A stretch of DNA of 40,043 bases, taken from positions 1-40,043 of the forward strand of contig JAGIBP010000031.1 in assembly GCA_017744285.1 (NCBI GenBank), written 5' to 3'. This document shows, in pieces, positions 8,035 to 16,377 of this stretch; position 1 is the stretch's first letter; the number at the start of each line of letters is the position of its first letter. The DNA is from Variovorax sp. (lineage in GTDB: Bacteria > Pseudomonadota > Gammaproteobacteria > Burkholderiales > Burkholderiaceae_C). The position numbers and the translations under genes were made by a program. The notes beneath the pieces were generated by a model that ran no database searches, was not told the DNA's origin, and saw only the letters and a list, made by a program, of their open reading frames with translations.

Positions 8035-8919
8035 ATGGAACTGCGGCAGCTTCAGTATTTCGTGAGCGTGGTCGACGCCGGGAGCTTCAGCGGGGGCGCC
8101 GCCGCACTGAACCTCGCGCAGCCCAGCTTGAGCCGGCAGGTCGCGCTGCTCGAGTCCGAACTCGGCCAGCGCCTGCTGGTGCGCACCGGCCGCGGCGTCA
8201 CGCCGACCGACGCGGGGCAGGCGCTTCTCGCGCATGCCCGCGCGATGCTCGACATCGCGCAACGTGCGCGCGACGAACTGCGCGACATGGACGAGAGTCC
8301 CGGCGGCCGGGTCGTCGTCGGCATGCCGCCGAGGGTGGCACTGGGGATGAGTGCGGCGCTCGTGCAGGGGTTCAGGGACAAGTTTCCGCGCGCCGTGATC
8401 ACGGTCCTGGAGGGCCTGAGCGCCTCGCTGCGCGAGTCGCTGATCGGCGGCAAGCTGGACATGGCCCTGCTCTTCGATCCGGCCCTGTCGCCGCAACTGT
8501 CGTACGAGCCCCTGATCCGGGAGCGGCTGCTGCTGGTGGCGCCGGCGAGCAGCCGCCTGCCCGCGCGCGTCGCCTTGTCGACGCTGCCGAACTACCCCAT
8601 GGTGCTGCCGAGCGCACCGAACGCCATTCGCCATCTGCTCGACAGCGTGCTGGGCCCGCGCGGCATCGCGCTGCACGTGCTGGCGGAAGTCGGCGCCGTG
8701 CGCACCGCGCTCGAACTGGTGGCCAAGGGCGTCGGATGCACGATCCTTCCCGAGAGCGCCTTGAATGCCAAGGGCGACGAGGCGCTCAAGCGCGCCCCGG
8801 TCGGCCCGCCCGGCATCTGGAACGTGCTGGTGCTGGCGACGCCGCTCGCGCGGCCGGCGACGCGCCTCACGCGCGGCACCGCGCAGTTGCTGCGCGAACT
8901 CGATTTCCGCAGGCACTGA
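8035..8919 (+). CDS. LysR family transcriptional regulator
   Basis: This is a 294-residue LysR-type regulator of normal length. The winged helix-turn-helix is at the N-terminus (MELRQLQYFVSVVDAGSF, then LNLAQPSLSRQVALLE for the recognition helix, then LLVRTGRGVTPTDAG). The rest is the periplasmic-binding-protein-like effector domain from about residue 90. The ATG at 8035 is chosen because it begins the canonical MELRQL start; in-frame upstream starts are not supported. It is transcribed away from the catabolic operon, the classic layout for a regulator that controls the adjacent operon in response to a pathway intermediate. It converges with the GST gene. The effector is unknown. Confidence 0.94.
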   Translation: MELRQLQYFVSVVDAGSFSGGAAALNLAQPSLSRQVALLESELGQRLLVRTGRGVTPTDAGQALLAHARAMLDIAQRARDELRDMDESPGGRVVVGMPPRVALGMSAALVQGFRDKFPRAVITVLEGLSASLRESLIGGKLDMALLFDPALSPQLSYEPLIRERLLLVAPASSRLPARVALSTLPNYPMVLPSAPNAIRHLLDSVLGPRGIALHVLAEVGAVRTALELVAKGVGCTILPESALNAKGDEALKRAPVGPPGIWNVLVLATPLARPATRLTRGTAQLLRELDFRRH

Positions 8920-8940
8920 GGCGCGCCCGCCGGGACTCGC

Positions 8941-9537
8941 TCAAGCGTGTTCGCGGGCCTGTGCGCGCGCGAAGGCCGGGCGGCCGGTGACGCGCTTCAC
9001 GTAGTCCTCGATCAGGGGCGTGCGCTCCAGCATCGGGCTGCCGAGGAACAGCGCGAAGGTCGTTCCGACCAGGATGTCCGCGGCGGAGAACTGTTCGCCG
9101 AGCAGGTACGGCCCGCGCGACAGGGTCGCGTTCACGTGGACCATGACCTCGTCGGGCGCGACCCATCCTGCGGTGCCGCGCGGCGGCGTCAGGCCCATGA
9201 ACTTGCCGACCCAGGCGGGCTCCATCACACCTGCGTAGTAGGCCAGCCAGGTGAGGTAGGCCCCTCGAAGCGGCGAGCCGACGACCGGGCCGATGCCGGC
9301 CGCGGGGAACTTGTCCGTGAGGTAGCACGCGATCGCGCTGCTCTCGAACACCAGCGCGCCGTCGTCCTCGATCGCGGGCACCTTGCCGTGCGGATGCGGA
9401 TTGCCCGGGTCTGCCGCGCCCGTGCCGTTGCCGCGGCGTATGTCGACCTTGCGGATCTCGTAGGGCGCGCCCAGCTCCTCGAGCAGGAAGATCATGCGCG
9501 AGGAGCGCGAGTTCGGTGCGTGGAAGAGCCGGATCAT
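8941..9537 (-). CDS. Glutathione S-transferase family protein
   Basis: This is a 198-residue cytosolic GST. The thioredoxin-like domain begins MIRLFHAPNSRSSR, with the conserved NPHPHGKVPAIEDDG and FESSAIACYL glutathione-site segments. An all-helical C-terminal domain contains LGEQFSAADILVG. An active-site serine among the early NSRSSR residues is likely. The ATG at 9537 has a GGAGG ribosome binding site and follows the fabG-like gene by only 11 bases on the same strand, so it is probably the last gene of the polyene operon transcript rather than part of the catabolic operon beyond the convergent LysR gene. Whether it acts in pigment metabolism, redox protection or detoxification cannot be told. 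Confidence 0.9.
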   Translation of the reverse strand: MIRLFHAPNSRSSRMIFLLEELGAPYEIRKVDIRRGNGTGAADPGNPHPHGKVPAIEDDGALVFESSAIACYLTDKFPAAGIGPVVGSPLRGAYLTWLAYYAGVMEPAWVGKFMGLTPPRGTAGWVAPDEVMVHVNATLSRGPYLLGEQFSAADILVGTTFALFLGSPMLERTPLIEDYVKRVTGRPAFARAQAREHA

Positions 9538-9548
9538 GGGAGCCTCCG

Positions 9549-10280
9549 TTAGATCATGCCGCCGTTGATGGAAATGACCTGCCCCGTGATGTAGGCGGCT
9601 TCGTCGCTGGCCAGAAACCCGGCCAGCGCCGCCACTTCCTCGGGCTTGCCGGCGCGCTTGGCCGGCACGATCTGGTTGATCATCGCGGCGTCGAACACGC
9701 CGTCCGCCATCGGCGAGGCGATGATGCCGGGCGCGATGGCGTTCACCGTCACGCCACGCGCCGCCACCTCGAGCGAGAGCGACTTGGTGGCGCTGTTGAG
9801 TGCGCCCTTGGCCGCCGCGTAGTTGACCTGCCCGCGGTTGCCGGTGAGGGACGCGACCGACGAGATGTTCAGGATGCGGCCCCAACGGGTGCGCAGCATC
9901 GGCAGCAGCAGCGGCTGCGTGACGCGGAAGAAGCCGTTGAGCGACACGTCGATCACCTTGTGCCACTGCTCGGGCTGCATGCCCGGCAGTACCGCGTCGT
10001 CATGGACCCCCGCGTTGTTGACCACGATCTGCACCGGCCCGCCCGCGAGCATGCGTTCGCATGCGGCGCGCGAAGCCTCGTCGCTGCGCAGGTCGAAGAC
10101 CACGCTCTCGGCCCGGCCGCCCTCGGCCTCGATCGCGGCGGCGAGCTGCTCGACCGATTCGGGGCGCGAGTTGGCATGCAGCAGCACCGTGGCGCCGTCG
10201 CGGGCGAGGCGCTGGGCAATGGCCGCGCCCAGAGCGCCGCTGGCGCCGGTGACCAGCGCGCGTTTTCCTGTGAGACTCAT
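9549..10280 (-). CDS. 3-oxoacyl-ACP reductase, FabG type (ApeQ-like)
   Basis: This SDR of 243 residues has the NADPH-binding TGASGALG (residues 11-18), NNAG (89-92), the catalytic serines near 141-142, and Y155 and K159 in NYAAAKG. The sequence pattern, including GRILNISSVASLTGN and the C-terminal ITGQVISINGGM, matches FabG proteins that reduce 3-oxoacyl-ACP to 3-hydroxyacyl-ACP. In aryl polyene clusters the ketoreductase acts in each elongation cycle before dehydration. Its ATG overlaps the stop of the hotdog dehydratase gene by four bases (ATGA), so the two are coupled. In similar clusters a ketosynthase gene often lies close to this position, but a GST gene follows here instead. Confidence 0.9.
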   Translation of the reverse strand: MSLTGKRALVTGASGALGAAIAQRLARDGATVLLHANSRPESVEQLAAAIEAEGGRAESVVFDLRSDEASRAACERMLAGGPVQIVVNNAGVHDDAVLPGMQPEQWHKVIDVSLNGFFRVTQPLLLPMLRTRWGRILNISSVASLTGNRGQVNYAAAKGALNSATKSLSLEVAARGVTVNAIAPGIIASPMADGVFDAAMINQIVPAKRAGKPEEVAALAGFLASDEAAYITGQVISINGGMI

Positions 10281-10744
10281 GAGCTTCTTTCGGTGGAAAG
10301 CGGTGTGTTGAGCACGACGACCGCGCGGCCCTCGGCCAACGGATGCCCCTGCGCATCCTTCACCGCGAATTGATAGAGGATCTGCGTGGCGTCGCCCGAG
10401 ACGCGCTCGGCATGCACATGCAGGGCGCCGGCGACATCGTCGACGCGCTCCACCGCGAGACGGACCCCGCGCGCGCTGGCGAGAAAGCCCGCTGACGGCT
10501 CGCTGCCCTCCGGCGCCAGCAGGCCGCCATGCAGCGCCATGGCCTGCGCCGCGTACTCGACGAGATTCGGCGACAGCAGTCCACTGGCCGTGCGCAGCGG
10601 GTTGTCGGCGCGGGCGTGCGTCGCCGTCGTGCAGTGGATGCGGGTCTGGTCCCACGATTCGAGCCGCTCCAGCAGGCACATCGTGCCGCTGTGCGGGATG
10701 CGCCGGGCGATGCCGGCCTGGTCCAGGGTCTGGGGTGTGGTCAT
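10277..10744 (-). CDS. Hotdog-fold 3-hydroxyacyl-ACP dehydratase (ApeP-like)
   Basis: This 155-residue hotdog protein has RRIPHSGTMCLLERLESW near the N-terminus, where H18 is the likely catalytic histidine. The NPLRTASGLLSPNLVEYAAQ segment corresponds to the central helix with a conserved glutamate. This is the pattern of the short dehydratases in aryl polyene and xanthomonadin clusters, which turn 3-hydroxyacyl-ACP into the trans-enoyl form so that conjugated double bonds build up. Start and stop overlap both neighbours by four bases (ATGA with the methyltransferase stop at 10741 and with the reductase start at 10280). A second hotdog domain in this cluster is fused to the AMP-ligase, so the two may work as a pair. 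Confidence 0.85.
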   Translation of the reverse strand: MTTPQTLDQAGIARRIPHSGTMCLLERLESWDQTRIHCTTATHARADNPLRTASGLLSPNLVEYAAQAMALHGGLLAPEGSEPSAGFLASARGVRLAVERVDDVAGALHVHAERVSGDATQILYQFAVKDAQGHPLAEGRAVVVLNTPLSTERSS

Positions 10745-11490
10745 GAAGAGTCCTTGAGATCGGCCACCAGCAGCACGTTCGCGAAGGGCGTGCCTTCGCT
10801 CATCGGCATGCTCTGGACCGAGAAGCCCAGGCGCGCGAGCAGCGCCATCCAGTCCGCGAGCGGCCGCCCCCAGGTGGGCGACACGCGATGCCCCCGGATG
10901 CGTGTCACGGTGCGGTCGACCCATTGGCTGATCGCGAAGCCGCGGCGGCTGGCCGCATCGCCGATGCGCAGCAGCAGCCGGCCGCCGGGCTGCAGCGCAT
11001 GACGCACGCGCCGCAGCACGGCCTCCTGCGCGTCGAGGTCGACATAGTGCAGCACATCGAGGATCACCACGAGGTCGCACGCGGGCAAGGCAGCGCTGCG
11101 CATGTCGCCGCACACGAAGCGCGGCGCGGGCCGGAGATGGCCGACCGAGGCCTCGGCCCGCGCCACGTCCTTGGGCATCAGTTCGATGCCGGTGTAGCGC
11201 GGCACCGCGGGCGTCGCCGGCCACGACGCGGGCCACCCGGCGGGCTGCGCCTGCATGGCACTCATCGACGCCAGCAGGCTCGCGAAGAGACCCTGCCCGC
11301 AACCGATGTCGACCACGCGCGCCCGGTCCGGGCCGATCAGCCCGCGCTCGACGAGGCCCCGAAACACCGGATCGCGCCCGAGCTTGCCCCGCGCGAAATG
11401 CCACGCGAACTGGCCACCCTTCTTGTAGGGCGCGGTCGCGCGCTCATGCAGTCGACGCCACGCGGCGTCGGGCGTCATTTGTCCGCTCAC
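10741..11490 (-). CDS. Class I SAM-dependent methyltransferase
   Basis: This is a 249-residue Rossmann-fold methyltransferase. Motif I, DIGCGQG, is at residues 61-67. The acidic residue after strand 2 is in GIELMP. The post-I region is CGDMRSAALPACDLVVILDVLHY, and motif III is in LQPGGRLLLRIGD. Aryl polyene pathways often carry a methyltransferase that modifies the aromatic head group, and that role is inferred here from operon context. The start may be the GTG at 11490, preceded by a G-run, or the ATG at 11478. Upstream lies a 43-base gap after the deacetylase stop. Its stop overlaps the dehydratase start (ATGA). Confidence 0.85.
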   Translation of the reverse strand: MSGQMTPDAAWRRLHERATAPYKKGGQFAWHFARGKLGRDPVFRGLVERGLIGPDRARVVDIGCGQGLFASLLASMSAMQAQPAGWPASWPATPAVPRYTGIELMPKDVARAEASVGHLRPAPRFVCGDMRSAALPACDLVVILDVLHYVDLDAQEAVLRRVRHALQPGGRLLLRIGDAASRRGFAISQWVDRTVTRIRGHRVSPTWGRPLADWMALLARLGFSVQSMPMSEGTPFANVLLVADLKDSS

Positions 11491-11533
11491 CGCGTGCCCC
11501 CCGCCAAGCGGCGCTTCGCCGTTCGCCTGCCGT

Positions 11534-12403
11534 TCATGCCGACAGCCCCTCGGGCAGCGTCACCGCGCGCAGGCCTTCGGCGCGCACGCGCGCCAGCAGC
11601 GCCGGCAGCACCTCGAGGATGACCGGACGCCCCTGCAGCGTGCGGGCAGCATGGCCGTCATGCAGAAGCAGGATGTCGCCCGCCGCGAGCTCGTTCGCGA
11701 GGCGCCCGAGCACGGTGGCCGCGTCGCGCTCGCGCGTGTCGAAGCCGCGGCGCGTCCAGCTCACCAGCGACAGCCCCAGCCGATGCAGCACCGGCGCGAG
11801 GAAGGGATTGCGCAAGCCGGCGGGCGCGCGAAAGCAGGTGGGACGCTGTCCGGTGACCTCGTGCAGGACCTTCTGCGCGCGCTCGATCTCCCGCGCGAAG
11901 CCGCGCGGCCCGAGCAGCGAGAAGTCGTGCCGATGCCGCGCCGTGTGGTTCTGGATGCTGTGGCCCCGCCCCACGATCTGGCGTGCCAGTTCGGGATGCG
12001 CGAGCACCCGCTCGGCGATGCAGAAGAAGGTGGCGCGCTGGCCATGCGCATCGAGCAGGTCGAGCACCTGCGGCGTGACCTCGGGGTCCGGGCCGTCGTC
12101 GATCGTGATCGCGATTTCACGCCGGGCGGCAGCCGGCGCCGGCAGGCGCGTGACGTTCGGGCCCAGCAGGCTGCTGCGCGGCGTCAGGCCCGCCGCCGTG
12201 ATGACGGCGTGGTTCAGCACGATCGCGCCGACGGCCCAGGGCAGCGCGCCGGGCACCAGGATGGCAGCACCGATGGCCGCCGCATGCCAGGCGGCGCTCG
12301 CCTGGATGAGCGGCGGCCAGTGCCAAGGCACCTGGCGCGGGACGGGAAGAACTTGCGACATGGACTCTCGGGGCGGGATTCGCGACTGCGCGGATTCTCC
12401 CAT
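11534..12403 (-). CDS. Polysaccharide deacetylase (NodB-fold) family membrane protein
   Basis: This is a carbohydrate esterase 4-type protein of about 289 residues. Two hydrophobic segments at the N-terminus would anchor it in the inner membrane. They are followed by the NodB motifs: TIDDGPD (metal-binding aspartates, about 101-107), NHTARHRH (motif 2 histidines), FRAPAG (motif 3, RxPxG) and LLLHDGH (motif 5). The family removes N-acetyl groups from amino sugars. Within this operon it could trim the sugar carrier of the polyene. The ATG at 12403 overlaps the MMPL stop in a TGATG arrangement, favouring coupled translation; an internal ATG at 12361 would give a protein 14 residues shorter and is a fair alternative. 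Confidence 0.86.
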   Translation of the reverse strand: MGESAQSRIPPRESMSQVLPVPRQVPWHWPPLIQASAAWHAAAIGAAILVPGALPWAVGAIVLNHAVITAAGLTPRSSLLGPNVTRLPAPAAARREIAITIDDGPDPEVTPQVLDLLDAHGQRATFFCIAERVLAHPELARQIVGRGHSIQNHTARHRHDFSLLGPRGFAREIERAQKVLHEVTGQRPTCFRAPAGLRNPFLAPVLHRLGLSLVSWTRRGFDTRERDAATVLGRLANELAAGDILLLHDGHAARTLQGRPVILEVLPALLARVRAEGLRAVTLPEGLSA

Positions 12404-14793
12404 CAGCGGGCGCCTGGGCCGGGGTGCGCTGTCGCCCGTGCGAACGCGGCCGACAGCAAGAGCGCCAGGAGCGCCCCGGGCGCGACCACGCGGCCGATCG
12501 ACGACAGCGCAGGGATGTTGGAGATCGCGATCAGACCGAACGAGATCACCGTCGTCAGGTTCGCGAGCAGCAGCGACGCCAGCGTGTCCTCGTCCGCGCG
12601 TCCGGTCTCGCGCAGCTGGTCGAAGAAGAGCGCGTAGTTCGAGCCCACCGCCACGATCAGCAGCAGGCCCACGAGGTGCAGGATGCCCAGCGGCACCTGC
12701 AGCACCGCCATGCCGCCCAGCGTGAGCACCACCGCGACCGCGAGCGGCTGGCACACGGCGAACAGGCGCCGCCCCGAGCGCAGGTAGGCCGCAAGCAGCA
12801 CGACCACCGCGAGCGCGCCGAGCATGACCTGGACGAAGGCCTCGTGCAGGTAGCGCTGGTAGAGGCTCGCCAGCTCGTCGCCCACATTGACGACCTGCAC
12901 GTCCGGCAGCCCTTCGAGCGCGGCGGCCAGCCGCCCGGCGTCGAAGCTCGCGCCCGGATGCAGCGCGATCAGGGTCGACCACCCGCCGCCGGGCCGCTCG
13001 AACATCAGGGCGCCGAGCACCGCATCGAGCGGCCCGCCCTTCAGGTCGGCCCGCTCGATCGGCGCCATCGAGCGCGCCGCTTGCACGTCGGCAATGAAAG
13101 GCGCCAGGCGCGAGACCGGCAGCGGCAGCCCGCGCGCGGCCTCCGCCAGCCGCGCGCGCAAGGTGTCGGCATCCGGAAGGCTCGCGAGCCGCGCCTTCTG
13201 CACCGCCTCGCTCGGCAGCAGCCGCGCCACCGATTCGTAGCCCGCGAGGTCGCCCTGGTCGACCAGCGCGTCGAGCCGCGCGCCCGCAGCCTCGGCGCCG
13301 CGCAGGGCCGCCTGCAGGTCCGCGCCCTGGATCACGATCAGCGTGCCGCCGTCGCTGGCGCCGATGTCGCCGCGCAGTTCGGCATCGAGCGCCTGCACCG
13401 CCTTCGGCACCGGACTCATCGAGCCGAGATTGGCCCGCCACAGGTCGCCGCCCTGCCACAGCACCAGCGCCAGGGCCGCGACGCCAAGCCCCGCGAAGAC
13501 CCAGCGCAGGCGCGGCAAGCCGCGTACCAGGAGGCCGGCGACGCGCGCCATCGGTCCGCGCAGGCCGCGGCCGGTGGCACCGTCGGGCGCGAGCACCGGC
13601 AGCACGAAGCGCGCCACCAGCGCGGCCGCGATCAGGCCCGCGAGCGAAAACACCCCCAGCTGCGCCAGGCCGGGAAAACCCGAGAACACCAGCGCGGCAA
13701 AGCCGCAGACCGAGGTGAGAAGCCCCAGCCGCACCGTCGGCCAATGGATATCGCGCCAGCGCTGCCAGCCGGTGCCCAAGGCCGCGCCGGCCTGTGTCTG
13801 GCGCGCCTGGATCAGGTAGTAGATCGCGTAGTCCACCGTCTCGCCGATCAAGGTGCTGCCGAAGCCCATGGTCAGGCCGTGCACGTGGCCGAAGACCAGG
13901 CTGACCGACGCGGTGCCCGCCACCACGCCGGTCGCCACCGGAAGGAAGGCCACCACCAGGGCGCGCGGCGAGGCGAAGGCCAGCAGCAGCAGCGCGCTCA
14001 TCACGATCCCACCGACGATCGCCAGCTCGATCGCCTCGGAGCGGATCTGCTCGCGGCTTTGCACCGCGAAGATCGGCGCCCCGGTCATCTGCAGCTGCGG
14101 GCGGGCCTCCGGCGGCAGGGCCCGGGTTGCCGCGTCGAAGGCGCCCTGCACCTGCGCGATGGCCTGCGCGGCGGCGTCGAGGTCGCTGCCCGAGGCGTGC
14201 AGGCTGGACAGGATCACCGCCCGAGGCGCGGTGCGCGAGGCCCAGACGCCCTCCTCGCTGCGCGGCGAGCTGGCCGGGATCAGGCCTTCGACGATGCGCT
14301 GTGTCTCGCCGGTGGGGTCGCGCTCCAGGATCGGCTTGAGCGCGTTGCCCGCGGGCGTGCCCAGGAGCGACAGCGTGTCGAGGATCGCATCGCGCAGGCC
14401 CTCGGTCGTGAACCGCTCGGGCCTCACCTCCGGCGACAGCAGGTAGCGATGATCGAAGACCCAGGTGCCCGATTCCTTCCACTCGCTGGTGTCGCCGTTC
14501 TGGACCTGGTCGAAGAGCCCGCCGCGCCGCATCGCCGAAGCGAGCTCGCGCGAGACGGCGGCCCGCTGCGCCGCGTCCTGGCCGCCCTCGATGCCGATGA
14601 AGATGGTGCGCGACGCGATGCCGCTCTGGAGCTGCTCGATCAGCAGCTTCTGCCGCGCATCGGGGCTTTCCGGCAGGAAGGCGGACAGATCGGCGCTGAA
14701 ATGCGTGCGGGCGATCAGGGCGATGCCCGCGGCCAGCAGCACGAGCCAGATCCACAGGGCTCGCCTGCCCGGCGAAGAAGCCTGCGGCGTCAC
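12403..14793 (-). CDS. MMPL/RND-superfamily exporter of the polyene cluster
   Basis: This inner-membrane protein of 796 residues shows the two-fold RND layout. One N-terminal helix is followed by a large extracytoplasmic domain and a block of helices, and the pattern is then repeated. The first helical block contains the proton-relay type segment GETVDYAIYYLI; the matching segment in the second half is VGSNYALFF, with asparagine in place of the aspartate. MMPL proteins export lipids and polyketide-like products using the proton gradient. In aryl polyene and xanthomonadin clusters they are taken to move the lipid-linked polyene across the inner membrane. The GTG start at 14793 overlaps the LolA-like stop (GTGA), and its stop overlaps the deacetylase start (TGATG). 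Confidence 0.9.
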   Translation of the reverse strand: MTPQASSPGRRALWIWLVLLAAGIALIARTHFSADLSAFLPESPDARQKLLIEQLQSGIASRTIFIGIEGGQDAAQRAAVSRELASAMRRGGLFDQVQNGDTSEWKESGTWVFDHRYLLSPEVRPERFTTEGLRDAILDTLSLLGTPAGNALKPILERDPTGETQRIVEGLIPASSPRSEEGVWASRTAPRAVILSSLHASGSDLDAAAQAIAQVQGAFDAATRALPPEARPQLQMTGAPIFAVQSREQIRSEAIELAIVGGIVMSALLLLAFASPRALVVAFLPVATGVVAGTASVSLVFGHVHGLTMGFGSTLIGETVDYAIYYLIQARQTQAGAALGTGWQRWRDIHWPTVRLGLLTSVCGFAALVFSGFPGLAQLGVFSLAGLIAAALVARFVLPVLAPDGATGRGLRGPMARVAGLLVRGLPRLRWVFAGLGVAALALVLWQGGDLWRANLGSMSPVPKAVQALDAELRGDIGASDGGTLIVIQGADLQAALRGAEAAGARLDALVDQGDLAGYESVARLLPSEAVQKARLASLPDADTLRARLAEAARGLPLPVSRLAPFIADVQAARSMAPIERADLKGGPLDAVLGALMFERPGGGWSTLIALHPGASFDAGRLAAALEGLPDVQVVNVGDELASLYQRYLHEAFVQVMLGALAVVVLLAAYLRSGRRLFAVCQPLAVAVVLTLGGMAVLQVPLGILHLVGLLLIVAVGSNYALFFDQLRETGRADEDTLASLLLANLTTVISFGLIAISNIPALSSIGRVVAPGALLALLLSAAFARATAHPGPGAR

Positions 14794-15425
14794 GGCGCAG
14801 CTCGTGCGGGCGCGCGCGGCGGGCCGCTGGCGCGGCGTTCCGGCGTGATGCTCATCACCGAGCGGTCGCCGCCGATGAACTCCATCTCGACGCCGAGCAC
14901 TTCGCCACCCCGCCCCGTCAGCCGCATGCTGCGCACCTGCGCGGCCAGGCGCTCGTCGCTGGGCTTCAGGTCGAGTGTCCAGCCGCCGCTGGTGCCGGTG
15001 AGCGTGCTGCTGAAATAGCGTTGCAGGCCCTGCGCGTTGCCGCTGAGCGTGCCGCGCATCGCCTCGACCATGCCGAGCAGCTCGGGCATGCTGTCGAGCG
15101 CGATCGTGCGCGTGCGGCCGCCCCGCGACAGCGTCAGCGTGTTGCCTTCGACGCTCATCGTCTCGGGGCGCGGCGTGATGGTCTTGCGCACCAGCCGGTC
15201 GGGCGCGCTGAAGCTCAGCTCGCCGCTCGCGTCGAGCGGGCCTTCGAGCCCGCGCACGAAGCGCTGCTCGGTAAAGGTGGCCTCGCCGTTCTTCTGCTGG
15301 GCGAGGAGCCCCATCAGTTCGGACAGGTCGAATGCCCAGGCGGCCGATGCCGACAGCCACAGCGCGAGCGCCGCCAGCAGCGCCCTGCACCAGTGATCAA
15401 TCCGAATCTTCGAGCCAGAAATCAT
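14790..15425 (-). CDS. LolA-like outer membrane lipoprotein carrier
   Basis: This 211-residue periplasmic protein has a signal peptide of about 31 residues (ALLAALALWLSASAAWA). The mature part resembles LolA: FTEQRFVRGLEGPLDASGEL near the N-terminus is typical, and the body is predicted to be mostly beta. LolA ferries lipoproteins from the inner to the outer membrane, and the cluster-specific version is thought to carry the lipid-linked polyene in the same way. The gene overlaps the end of the acyltransferase gene by 29 bases, and its stop overlaps the MMPL start (GTGA). That ties carrier and exporter in translation, as expected for partners in one export route. Confidence 0.88.
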   Translation of the reverse strand: MISGSKIRIDHWCRALLAALALWLSASAAWAFDLSELMGLLAQQKNGEATFTEQRFVRGLEGPLDASGELSFSAPDRLVRKTITPRPETMSVEGNTLTLSRGGRTRTIALDSMPELLGMVEAMRGTLSGNAQGLQRYFSSTLTGTSGGWTLDLKPSDERLAAQVRSMRLTGRGGEVLGVEMEFIGGDRSVMSITPERRASGPPRAPARAAP

Positions 15426-16377
15426 GAAAGTTGAACCAGTTGTGCGGATACGCGCGGCACAGCGCCTCCAGCCGCGCGACATAGCTTTCGAGCGCCGCGC
15501 GGATGCGCCGTTCGCGCTCGGCCGGATCGCCCACGCGCTCGCTGAAATCGGCGAGCGGCTCGAACAGCACATCGTAGCGGGCACCGCCCACGTACAGCCC
15601 CGCCATGAAGAACACCTTGCGGCGCAACAGGGCGGCGAGCCGGAACGGCCCGTCGTTGAAGAGCGCGGGCTTGCCGAGGAACGGCAGCGCCACGCTGCTG
15701 CCGCGCTGCTGCCCCGCCTCTTCCGGGCCGGCGAGCGTGCGGTCCGCCAGCAGGCCCGCGAGGCCGCCGGCGTCGAGCCAGTCGCGCAGCTCGAGCATGG
15801 CGTGCGGGCGGCCGAGCGCGATGACGTGCGGCCGCAGTTCCGGCAGGCTGATGGCATTGAGCAAGGCGCTGATCTGCTGCGCGTTGTCCTGGAACATCAG
15901 CATCGCCAGGCGCATGCCGGCCGGCGCCTCCTCGGTCTGCCGCGTCGCGCCCAGCGCCTCGAAGCTGCCGATGTGCGCGCCGAGCATGAAGGCGCCCCGC
16001 CCGGCCTTGACCTCGGCTTCCACCGCCTCCTGGCCGCTGACCCGCAGGTCGAAGAGATCCATGCGCCCGCGCAGCAGGTAGATGCGGTCGAGCACCGTCG
16101 AGGCGAAGGCATGCAGCAGGCGATAGCCGTCACCCCAGCCTGCGGTCGGCCCGATGGCGCGGAACAGGTAGCGCTTGATGTTGCGCCGCGGCGTGGGCGA
16201 GAACAGCAGGAAGTACAGCGAAATCGGATGCAGCACCAGCCGCGCCACCGGCCGGCCGCACTTGAGCGCGATCCAGCAGATGATGCGCAGCGCCAGCATG
16301 TTGCTGCGCTCGGGCGCCCGGGCCCAGTCGGCCTGGCGCGAACGCGCCTCGCCGCCCTCCGGCGGCGAACCGCTCAT
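15397..16377 (-). CDS. LpxL/HtrB-like lipid acyltransferase
   Basis: This 326-residue protein belongs to the lysophospholipid/lauroyl acyltransferase (LpxL) family. A hydrophobic stretch at about 28-60 is followed by the H-x4-E catalytic motif in GAHIGSFEA (H135, E140), LLADRT, and the GKPALFNDGPFRLA segment. LpxL enzymes add a secondary acyl chain to lipid A. In aryl polyene clusters the homologue is believed to transfer the polyene acyl group from ACP to a lipid. The ATG at 16377 overlaps the stop of the AMP-ligase gene by four bases (ATGA), and its 3' end overlaps the LolA-like gene by 29 bases. It probably acts at the cytoplasmic face of the inner membrane. Confidence 0.88.
   Translation of the reverse strand: MSGSPPEGGEARSRQADWARAPERSNMLALRIICWIALKCGRPVARLVLHPISLYFLLFSPTPRRNIKRYLFRAIGPTAGWGDGYRLLHAFASTVLDRIYLLRGRMDLFDLRVSGQEAVEAEVKAGRGAFMLGAHIGSFEALGATRQTEEAPAGMRLAMLMFQDNAQQISALLNAISLPELRPHVIALGRPHAMLELRDWLDAGGLAGLLADRTLAGPEEAGQQRGSSVALPFLGKPALFNDGPFRLAALLRRKVFFMAGLYVGGARYDVLFEPLADFSERVGDPAERERRIRAALESYVARLEALCRAYPHNWFNFHDFWLEDSD

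Noticed and set aside
12424..15018. An 864-codon plus-strand open frame opposite the MMPL gene
   Set aside because: The translation is low-complexity (Arg, Gln, His, Ala) with no family resemblance, while the minus strand gives a clear MMPL transporter.
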